Below, in pieces: positions 1-5,088 of a stretch of 9,443 nucleotides of DNA. The notes beneath the pieces were generated by a model, which made no database searches, was not told the origin of the DNA, and saw nothing but the letters and a program-made list of their open reading frames with translations. Position numbers and translations under genes: made by a program. The stretch's first letter is position 1; every line of letters starts with the position of its first letter. This DNA comes from Promethearchaeota archaeon (lineage in GTDB: Archaea; Asgardarchaeota; Lokiarchaeia; Sigynarchaeales; SOKP01), in assembly GCA_016839425.1 (NCBI GenBank), contig JAEOUI010000102.1:1-9443 (forward strand), read 5' to 3'.

Positions 1-333
1 AAAAAGGCAAATTACATAAAACATGAGTCGATTATTGCCCTTAGTTACATGAACCAGTTTAAGGGTAATATATTCCAATACTTGATCTTTTGTAGCGTAA
101 TACACGACAATTTGCATCGCAAAAATAAAGATTAACGTGTTGAAACTAATGAAATCCAGAATTTGTTCCTTCTGAACATCAAAAGACGAGAGTAAAACTA
201 TTGTAATGCCCCCAACGATAAGCGCAACTGGAAAATAATCAATTTTTTTTTGCGAAAAGAACACCATTATGACAGAAAACAGCGCCAAGACAACAATAAT
301 CGCAATCAGGTTCATGTTATATAGATGTAGCAT
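1..333 (-). CDS. ArsB/NhaD-type ion transporter, N-terminal part (cut by window edge)
   Basis: This is an open frame without a stop that runs off the left edge, so only about 111 N-terminal residues are seen. The translation is strongly hydrophobic, with helices around residues 7-22, 28-46 and 60-75, followed by a polar stretch ending in KLVHVTKGNN. The order of short helix, second helix, then an NTLIFIFAMQIVVYY segment leading to a KL..xTKG turn matches my memory of the N-terminus of the ArsB/NhaD (ion transporter superfamily) permeases, which export arsenite or exchange Na+ for H+ across the cytoplasmic membrane. The substrate cannot be told from this fragment. Two in-frame ATGs compete, at 333 and 315. 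A TATA-like ATTATAAA (361-368, plus-strand reading) lies at leaderless distance from 333, and neither start has a ribosome site, so I prefer 333. The gene diverges from the zinc-ribbon gene at 461. Confidence 0.72.
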   Translation of the reverse strand, partial: MLHLYNMNLIAIIVVLALFSVIMVFFSQKKIDYFPVALIVGGITIVLLSSFDVQKEQILDFISFNTLIFIFAMQIVVYYATKDQVLEYITLKLVHVTKGNNRLMFYVICLF

Positions 334-360
334 TCTTGATTTAAAAAATCTTTAGATTAA

Positions 361-368
361 ATTATAAA
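361..368 (-). promoter_or_regulatory. TATA-like box for the leftward transporter gene
   Basis: The minus strand reads TTTATAAT here, centred about 32 bases upstream of the ATG at 333. That would place transcription start about 5 bases before the codon, a near-leaderless arrangement common in archaea. It was chosen by spacing and composition only. The region is so AT-rich that chance matches are likely. Confidence 0.35.
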
Positions 369-412
369 TTTCTTTAAAATTATATAATATTTGCTTGGTT
401 GATTAACTAAGA

Positions 413-424
413 TATTTATTTAAG
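413..424 (+). promoter_or_regulatory. TATA-like box for the zinc-ribbon gene
   Basis: TATTTATTTAAG is centred about 42 bases before the ATG at 461, which predicts a leader of about 15 bases. It forms the rightward half of a divergent promoter region shared with the transporter gene. The support is position and composition only. Confidence 0.3.
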
Positions 425-460
425 ATAATTTAACAATTATAGTAGTGAGTTGATGAAAAA

Positions 461-601
461 ATGAATTTATATTGTTCGCATTGCGGAATGGAAATCGAGG
501 AATCTGGCGAAAGCAGGAGATATTTCTGTATCTCGTGTCAAAAATACAGGGAGTTCTTCGAAAAAAAAACAGAGAGATTGCCCTCTCAGCTAGACATTTA
601 A
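461..601 (+). CDS. Small zinc-ribbon protein, 46 residues
   Basis: This short frame runs from ATG to TAA and encodes 46 residues. It holds two Cys pairs in zinc-ribbon layout: C5-x2-C8 followed by G-M, then C23-x2-C26, with 14 residues between the pairs. An aromatic Y21-F22 lies before the second pair, as is usual in ribbon folds. The remainder is a charged tail (REFFEKKTERLPSQLDI), probably a short helix. Such mini-proteins are frequent in archaea and may bind nucleic acid or a protein partner; the specific role is unknown. A weak GTGAGTTGAT stretch precedes the start and could pair partly with the 16S tail. The gene sits 88 bases upstream of the CBS gene on the same strand and may be co-transcribed with it. 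The Cys spacing makes a chance frame unlikely. Confidence 0.72.
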   Translation: MNLYCSHCGMEIEESGESRRYFCISCQKYREFFEKKTERLPSQLDI

Positions 602-656
602 ACTGAACAAATTAAAATTTGCTGGCAAGTTTTAACTAAAAATGACAATTTCATGT

Positions 657-664
657 GATATACT
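657..664 (+). promoter_or_regulatory. Possible TATA box for the CBS gene
   Basis: GATATACT lies about 30 bases before the TTG at 690, which would allow a leaderless or near-leaderless transcript. A second AT-rich candidate (TTTTTAATTAATAG, about 670-683) would suit the later ATG at 738. The two cannot be separated by eye. Confidence 0.25.
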
Positions 665-689
665 GAGAATTTTTAATTAATAGAGATGA

Positions 690-1550
690 TTGATCATAAA
701 GGAAAACAATAGCGACTCAGCGATTGCAAGGGAGATCATGACACCTCACGTGATAATGGTTGATATTAAGGCTTTACTCAACGAGGTCGTGGCTTTAATT
801 AATGAAAAGGATATTTCGGCCGTTTTTATTTGTGATAAAGAAAAAGGAAAATATTATATAGTTTCCCAGGCAGATATCGTACGTTTTCTTTATGAAAAAG
901 GACTAAACCAAAGTAATCTTGCGGATGTTCCGATTGCCAATGTAATGAGAGGTCCCATTGAAACATGTGATGTTGATGAAACGGTAGATAACATCATCAG
1001 GTTTATGACGGAAAGAAAGTACAAGCGAGTTCTCATTGAAAGCGAGGGAAAGCCTGCTGGTGTCATATCGACTCGGGACATCATGATGTGGAATAACACA
1101 TATTTCAGAAAAGCAAAACCACAGATTCTTTTGTTCATGGATAACTACAACAGCACCATCATATCCCGCCATGTCTTTCGCGAGAATTTAAATGACAAGG
1201 TCGATCGGGACTTGATCGACATTTACGGGGGCGCCTTAACCACTATTTCAATGATCACCAACGAAGTTATTAAAAGGTCAGGTAAAATGCGTAATATTCA
1301 AAAAGACAAGCGATCCATTTTGCTAGAAACATATAAAGGCATAACGGGCATACTCATATGTGATTACAATTCTATTGAGTTGCGTAAGAAACTTCGGGAC
1401 GCCACGCGTCAGTTCTACCAAGAGCACAAACGAGTAATTGATTCGAGCCACAACAACAACCAAGCAATTTTTTCCACGCTAAAAATTGACATTGTAGTTC
1501 CTATTTTTGATCAAAATAATAAAAACGAGAAAAAAGAGCTACATTCGTAA
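690..1550 (+). CDS. CBS-pair protein with C-terminal longin/roadblock-like domain
   Basis: This is a 286-residue soluble protein. Residues about 12-69 and 79-139 form two CBS motifs: each opens with a strand after the I/V-M-T/R element (EIMTPHVIMVD, NVMRGPIETCD) and closes with a helix after an S-x-x-D-I element (VSQADIVRFLY, ISTRDIMMW). Such a Bateman pair normally binds adenine nucleotides or S-adenosylmethionine and passes the signal to an attached domain. The attached part, about residues 143-250, contains ILLFMDNYNSTII, a GGALTTISMITNEV helix, then KRSILLETYKGITGILICDY and a final amphipathic helix. That strand/helix order resembles the longin or roadblock-like sensor domains common in Asgard proteins; this is inference from pattern. 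The polar tail is low complexity. The start is uncertain: TTG at 690 directly follows an in-frame TGA, keeps the whole first CBS strand, and has AGAGATGAT before it. ATG at 738 has a better upstream GGGAG but would trim CBS1. Confidence 0.85.
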   Translation: MIIKENNSDSAIAREIMTPHVIMVDIKALLNEVVALINEKDISAVFICDKEKGKYYIVSQADIVRFLYEKGLNQSNLADVPIANVMRGPIETCDVDETVDNIIRFMTERKYKRVLIESEGKPAGVISTRDIMMWNNTYFRKAKPQILLFMDNYNSTIISRHVFRENLNDKVDRDLIDIYGGALTTISMITNEVIKRSGKMRNIQKDKRSILLETYKGITGILICDYNSIELRKKLRDATRQFYQEHKRVIDSSHNNNQAIFSTLKIDIVVPIFDQNNKNEKKELHS

Positions 1551-1559
1551 GTCGACAAT

Positions 1560-1565
1560 AAAAAA
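1560..1565 (-). terminator. U-tract terminator of the Smr gene
   Basis: On the minus strand a run of six T follows the TAG stop of the Smr gene after 13 bases. Archaeal RNA polymerase ends at such U-tracts without needing a hairpin. It lies in the 28-base gap between the convergent CBS and Smr genes. Confidence 0.45.
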
Positions 1566-1578
1566 CACATCAACAACT

Positions 1579-1821
1579 CTAAAGCAAATAAAAAACAGTT
1601 TCTCCAGGATTTTCGAATCGATTTCTTTTTAATTTCAACCCTTCCTTGCGCATTTCTTCTAAAAACCTTTCAGAGCGAATATAATTTTTCAACACCTGGC
1701 CATGCTGATATCCGTGAATAATTATGATTTCTCTCACGCCTAAGGTTTGATATTCTTCGATTCTCAGGGCAAGTTCTTCCTTTGCTTCTATTAATTCCAT
1801 ACAATGTAAGTCGATTTTCAT
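1579..1821 (-). CDS. Stand-alone Smr-domain protein (possible nuclease or RNA-binding)
   Basis: With the ATG at 1821 this is an 80-residue protein that is a single Smr (small MutS-related) domain. It starts almost at once with the KIDLH motif (the family has LDLHG), then a long helix EAKEELALRIEEYQ, then VREIIIIHGYQHG, the counterpart of the family's IIHGKGxG, and QVLKNYIRSERF. Smr domains bind or nick DNA or RNA; in some family members the DLH Asp/His residues are needed for nuclease activity, and they are kept here. The Gly after DLH is replaced by Cys. I chose 1821 because AAGGTG (1832-1837) sits ten bases ahead of it and overlaps the TAA of the small frame upstream, a typical operon junction. 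A GTG at 1860 would add 13 residues that look out of family. The gene converges on the CBS gene with a 28-base gap. Confidence 0.82.
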   Translation of the reverse strand: MKIDLHCMELIEAKEELALRIEEYQTLGVREIIIIHGYQHGQVLKNYIRSERFLEEMRKEGLKLKRNRFENPGETVFYLL

Positions 1822-1835
1822 TAATAACTGACACC

Positions 1836-1964
1836 TTAAAGATTTAAATTTACCTTCCACTCGATGTCTTGCTTTAAATTAAATGCGTAAGGCGTTCCAT
1901 CGAATCCAAATTGAATCATCTCTTCAGGTGTGTTGAGAAAATCATTTTCAGGATCGAGGTGTTT
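1836..1964 (-). pseudogene. Protein-like 42-codon frame after an in-frame TAG, upstream of the Smr gene
   Basis: Read leftward, the frame after TAG (1965-1967) runs for 42 codons to a TAA at 1836-1838. Its residues look like real protein, not AT-rich noise: KHLDPENDFLNTPEEM then IQFGFDGTPYAF and NLKQDIEWKV, rich in D, E, N, P and G. The stop overlaps the AAGGTG ribosome site of the Smr gene, as for two genes of one operon. The only ATG inside is at 1919, leaving 26 residues and discarding the acidic part. Another ATG at 2003 is in frame but separated by the TAG. I do not recognise the family. It may be a decayed gene end, a small gene with a non-canonical start, or a gene read through UAG. 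No upstream homologous sequence is visible that would show a longer parent gene. Confidence 0.4.
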
Positions 1965-1967
1965 CTA

Positions 1968-2190
1968 TATGGAAAAGAATAGAACAAAAAAAATCTTTGT
2001 CATTCAAGATAATCCATTAAAATAAAAAACACTCAAAATTTTTTGATTTTTTGATTTTTATGAGCAGAAGGATAGGTTTGCTTCAATCGACTTTATATAT
2101 AATGAAAACTTTTTCTTCCGTATTATAAATTGGGTTCATTAGATCTTAGCTACATAGATTTGAACTCAAACCATAAAATGGGGTTTAGAA
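1968..2190. other. AT-rich divergent intergenic region
   Basis: Between the minus-strand Smr unit and the beta-helix gene there is a very AT-rich stretch. It contains the tandem octamer TTTTTTGA twice (2039-2054), a short palindrome TCAAAATTTTTTGA (2033-2046), and two TATA-like boxes facing right. A minus-strand ATG at 2003 opens only 12 hydrophobic codons before the TAG at 1965. I see no RNA gene or other coding sequence here. Confidence 0.5.
2092..2130 (+). promoter_or_regulatory. Two TATA-like boxes for the beta-helix gene
   Basis: TTTATATATAATG (2092-2104) and TATTATAAAT (2121-2130) lie upstream of the ATG at 2191 and would start transcripts near 2125 and 2152, leaving leaders of about 66 and 39 bases. 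Two boxes may mean alternative starts, or one may be chance. The translation start has only GGGGTTT upstream, a weak ribosome site. Confidence 0.4.
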
Positions 2191-3366
2191 ATGGCAAAAA
2201 ATAAATCGTCTAATAAAAAAAAAATTGCTATTATCCTAGTCTTGTTGATTGTAATTGGCGGGATAGTAGTTTTTGCGTTTTATTACTTCTGGCCAATAAT
2301 TAACGATCTACCGATCAATAATGAAGGCTCTATATCATATACTGAAGTAGCTCCAATACATATCGACGATTCGACATCAAATAATTGGGCATGGGCATCA
2401 AATCAATCGTGGTGTACCGGTTTGGGCATAGAAGACGACCCCTATATCATCGAGAATCTCATTATAAATGGTTTAAACAGCTCTTCCTGTATTAGCATAA
2501 AAAATTCGAATGCTAAATTCATCGTGAGAAATTGTTTTGTATTAAATGCTAGCAAAGGGCTAAGTCCTAATTATGAAGCAGGAATCAAGCTGGAAAATGT
2601 ATCAAATGGCATTATTACAAATATTAATAGTACAAATAATTATATTGGTTTCTACCTATTTAATGCCTCCAACAATGTGATCTCTAACTCTATCGCTAAT
2701 CAAAATATTGATTACGCTTTGCATTTGAGAGAAAGCTATAATAATACCATTTCAAAATCCGAGTTGAACAATAATACCCGTGGAATCTATCTATCCGATA
2801 GTGATTCTAACAAACTTCTTTATAATACTGTTAATAACAATGTGAATGGAATATGGATATCATCAAGCGATAATAACACCGTAAAAGAAAATATATTTAA
2901 TTTCAATGATCATGGAATTGATGTCGTCAGTGAGGCAAAGTACAATAAAATTATAGGAAATAACATCTCAAATAATGAGCTATTTGGCGTTTTAGCGCTG
3001 AGTAGCACGATGTATAACGAGTTTTACACGAATAATTTCTTAAATAACACAATTCAAGCAGAAGATTTAGATGTATCATCAAGAAATTTATGGTATTCAA
3101 ATAGCACGGGAAATTATTGGAGCGATTACGGGTGTGAAGATTTAGACGGAAACGGAATCGGAGACGACCCTTATCTCATTGATGGCGACGCTTTCGAGCA
3201 AGACATATATCCTTCCATTAAACCATTTGATTTTTCAAATCTAAATCAAAATGAGGATGATGGTATTTCGATACCGTTTGGAATATATTCGTTAATGTTT
3301 CTTACCATTTGCACGATTTCTATTTTAATCTTACTAAGGAAAAAGGATTATATTCGTAAAGCATGA
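2191..3366 (+). CDS. Membrane-anchored NosD-type right-handed beta-helix surface protein
   Basis: This 391-residue protein is probably displayed on the outside of the cell. Residues 1-11 are basic, followed by a hydrophobic helix (about 12-35, signal anchor). A polar linker leads to the entry motif GIEDDPYIIENLIING, which opens the beta-helix in many archaeal surface proteins of this type. Residues about 85-295 carry repeats of 20-24 residues with the pattern N-N-x-I-x2-N...G-I-x-L, typical of PbH1/NosD repeats. The closing GNYWSDYG...DLDGNGIGDDPYLIDG element is standard after the helix and its Asp run may bind calcium. A second hydrophobic helix (about 362-383) ends in RKKDYIRKA, so the protein is anchored at both ends. 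Many Asn-x-Ser/Thr sites suggest N-glycosylation. The NosD name does not imply copper or nitrous oxide metabolism; adhesion or glycan binding is equally possible. It appears to be a single-gene unit. Confidence 0.85.
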   Translation: MAKNKSSNKKKIAIILVLLIVIGGIVVFAFYYFWPIINDLPINNEGSISYTEVAPIHIDDSTSNNWAWASNQSWCTGLGIEDDPYIIENLIINGLNSSSCISIKNSNAKFIVRNCFVLNASKGLSPNYEAGIKLENVSNGIITNINSTNNYIGFYLFNASNNVISNSIANQNIDYALHLRESYNNTISKSELNNNTRGIYLSDSDSNKLLYNTVNNNVNGIWISSSDNNTVKENIFNFNDHGIDVVSEAKYNKIIGNNISNNELFGVLALSSTMYNEFYTNNFLNNTIQAEDLDVSSRNLWYSNSTGNYWSDYGCEDLDGNGIGDDPYLIDGDAFEQDIYPSIKPFDFSNLNQNEDDGISIPFGIYSLMFLTICTISILILLRKKDYIRKA

Positions 3367-3404
3367 GAAAATTTGGTAAATCATTGATTGCATCATAATC
3401 CCAA

Positions 3405-3422
3405 TTTTTTTTTATATTTTTT
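3405..3422 (+). terminator. T-rich terminator after the beta-helix gene
   Basis: Nine T, then ATA, then six T follow the stop codon of the beta-helix gene by about 40 bases. This fits an archaeal U-tract terminator. No stable hairpin is seen before it. Confidence 0.55.
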
Positions 3423-3597
3423 GGAGGTTTTAGAGTCGATTGAATGTGGAAAAAAAGAATAATCCCTATAATTCTATCTTTATTTAAAAAGGGACCTTAA
3501 TATTACTCAACAGCACGATCACGCAACAAGTTTTTCACAATTTTAATTTATAGAAATACTCTTTAAAAAAAAGTTTAGTTTTCATCTTTACGAAAAA

Positions 3598-3607
3598 CTA
3601 ATATATG
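3598..3607 (+). promoter_or_regulatory. TATA-like box for the 153-residue gene
   Basis: CTAATATATG is centred about 42 bases before the ATG at 3644, which predicts a leader near 14 bases. The sequence AAGGG a few bases before the ATG may serve as a weak ribosome site. Confidence 0.35.
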
Positions 3608-3643
3608 TGAATCGCAAATTATGATCTTAATAACCAAGGGTAA

Positions 3644-4105
3644 ATGGGAATATTTACTATAAGGGATAAGATGAGAGAGATAGAAGAATTCCGCAAGTAT
3701 TTGAGGGAATGTAACGATTTGATCGATAGCCTTGATGGAGATCACTACGAGATTTTACATCTTAGCGTTTTAAATTTCATCAGAAGAAGCGTTACGAATC
3801 TTTCCATAAAGAAGTTATTCATTTCGAGATGCGAAGAAATTCACGCCATGAAGAAAATTGAACTCATATTCAGGGGATATGTGAATTCATGGGAAGGATA
3901 CGGTATTGACACCTATGGTACTAAAGCAGGGACATGCAGTTATAGTAGGTTAAAAATACCTGACTACGGAACATATACAATCGACGCCCCCGTGAGGGAC
4001 AAGCTAATGGCGCTGAAAAAATTAATAGAAGACGCAATACATTATTTTAATCTTGTTGCAGAGGGAAATGGAAGCTCATTTAACGGTTTATTTAACGCTT
4101 TATGA
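3644..4105 (+). CDS. Uncharacterised 153-residue soluble protein
   Basis: I do not recognise this family. The protein has no signal peptide or membrane helix. The first 60 residues are charged and probably helical (MREIEEFRKYLRECNDLID, then EILHLSVLNFIRRSV), followed by a lysine/arginine-rich stretch. The middle (about residues 80-115) is rich in Gly, Tyr and Thr, likely strands and loops (GYVNSWEGYGIDTYGTKAG, then DYGTYTID). The end returns to a helix (DKLMALKKLIEDAIHYFNLVAEG). Three Cys (24, 62, 98) are scattered with no metal-site spacing. The start at 3644 has AAGGG before it; ATG at 3668 (MREIEEF) is an alternative. Upstream TATA placement, an open frame of clear length and a balanced composition argue that it is a real gene. 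Neighbours give no functional clue. Confidence 0.65.
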   Translation: MGIFTIRDKMREIEEFRKYLRECNDLIDSLDGDHYEILHLSVLNFIRRSVTNLSIKKLFISRCEEIHAMKKIELIFRGYVNSWEGYGIDTYGTKAGTCSYSRLKIPDYGTYTIDAPVRDKLMALKKLIEDAIHYFNLVAEGNGSSFNGLFNAL

Positions 4106-4115
4106 TAAAACGATA

Positions 4116-4130
4116 AGAATATATTATTCT
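4116..4130. repeat. Perfect AT palindrome after the 153-residue gene
   Basis: AGAATA-TAT-TATTCT is a perfect inverted repeat with a three-base centre, beginning 10 bases after the stop codon of the preceding gene and followed by a T-rich stretch. It could act as a weak terminator hairpin or as a protein-binding site. Being almost all A and T, it may also be chance. Confidence 0.3.
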
Positions 4131-4173
4131 ATTATTTATTCAAGACAAAAGTGGATTTGTCCAAATATGAATA

Positions 4174-4184
4174 TTTATAAAGGG
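4174..4184 (+). promoter_or_regulatory. TATA box for the seven-helix membrane protein
   Basis: TTTATAAAGGG matches the archaeal TATA consensus well and would start transcription near 4205, about 36 bases before the preferred ATG at 4241. It indicates that the membrane protein is transcribed apart from the gene to its left. Confidence 0.45.
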
Positions 4185-4240
4185 ATCTATACTAGATACT
4201 GTTAATTTCCAAATTTCAAGACCAATAAATATTGATAAAA

Positions 4241-4945
4241 ATGGCAGATCCCATGCTTTTAACCAGAGTTATAATTGGATTTATCGGCGTTAGCTTGCTC
4301 GCTTGTATTGGGATTTTACTTACATATAGGTATCGAAAATATAAATATCGTCCATTATTATATTGGGGAATTAGTTGGTTTTGCCTGGCAATTCTTTTTT
4401 CTTACGCACCCCTAGCTAGTACCGTTATTCTTGCTGGTCAAGTACCACTTAATGCATCGGATGTAGCATTATTTTACAATGCGGGAACAGGAGCACTCGT
4501 AATGTGGATAATGGCATGGGGGGAAATTCTTTATCGTAAGCAAATTAAAAGGATTTTGCTAATTTTAAGCGTTTTTACTTTATTTCTGACATTATCGTTC
4601 TTTTATTTCTACGCTACTCAACCCGAGATGCTCATGACTTTTCAAACCCCTAATCTTTATGTTCCCGGACTGTGGATAAAATTTAATGGCTTGATCATGA
4701 TTTGTGCTTTTTTAGGAACTGGTATTTTATTCTGGTTTAAAGGAAGGCAAGTAGAGGATAAAAAGATTAGAAATAAGCGATTTTTATTCCTTTTGCAATC
4801 CATCTTGACAACCCTTGGATGTCTTGCAGCTGCGATTTCAGGAAATATTGTCTTTGAATTATTATCGTACATATTCATGATAATAGTAGGGATTTTATTC
4901 AATCTGATGATTGGTATCGATTTCATGAAACAAGGATCCGAATAG
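4241..4945 (+). CDS. Seven-helix integral membrane protein, possible sensor module without output domain
   Basis: The protein has 234 residues from the ATG at 4241 and shows seven hydrophobic segments, roughly residues 7-28, 40-58, 72-93, 105-125, 145-166, 180-200 and 205-230. The loop between helices 1 and 2 is basic and aromatic (TYRYRKYKYRPLLYWGISWF). This seven-helix layout with a Tyr/Trp-rich helix 2 start is like the N-terminal membrane sensor of some archaeal histidine kinases, but no kinase, PAS or other soluble domain follows; the chain ends at FMKQGSE. Family membership is uncertain. The frame is open to a TTG at 4232, adding three residues, but ATG 4241 (MADPM) is the more usual codon; neither has a ribosome site. 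It stands alone, 143 bases ahead of the glycyl radical enzyme gene, with no sign of shared transcription. Confidence 0.75.
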   Translation: MADPMLLTRVIIGFIGVSLLACIGILLTYRYRKYKYRPLLYWGISWFCLAILFSYAPLASTVILAGQVPLNASDVALFYNAGTGALVMWIMAWGEILYRKQIKRILLILSVFTLFLTLSFFYFYATQPEMLMTFQTPNLYVPGLWIKFNGLIMICAFLGTGILFWFKGRQVEDKKIRNKRFLFLLQSILTTLGCLAAAISGNIVFELLSYIFMIIVGILFNLMIGIDFMKQGSE

Positions 4946-5045
4946 TACATGGAAAAGGATTTAAAAGATATTGTAATAAAACCTGATGATAAGATTTGTC
5001 AATATAAATTTAATGAACAATGATAATTAACACTGTTAAGTAATA

Positions 5046-5055
5046 TTTTTATAAC
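5046..5055 (+). promoter_or_regulatory. TATA box of the glycyl radical enzyme gene
   Basis: TTTTTATAAC is centred about 38 bases before the ATG at 5089, which predicts a leader near 12 bases. A short G run (GGG at 5086-5088) directly abuts the ATG, too close for a normal ribosome site. I see no clear operator repeat around it. Confidence 0.4.
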
Positions 5056-5088
5056 GATCCCGCCCTTTCTATATTAGTATTAAATGGG

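Noticed and set aside
890..1172. Two minus-strand open frames inside the CBS gene
   Set aside because: They lie wholly opposite well-supported CBS coding sequence, show no domain and have no promoter or ribosome site.
2400..3050. DNA-level tandem repeat in the beta-helix gene
   Set aside because: The periodicity is in the protein pattern (N-rich turns); codons differ between repeats, so it is not a DNA repeat.
3422..3493. GGAGGT followed by a 15-codon ATG frame at about 3446 (MWKKRIIP...), a possible leader peptide
   Set aside because: The GGAGGT is about 15 bases from the ATG, too far for a usual ribosome site, and no regulated gene follows closely. The GGAGG directly follows the T-tract and may be chance.
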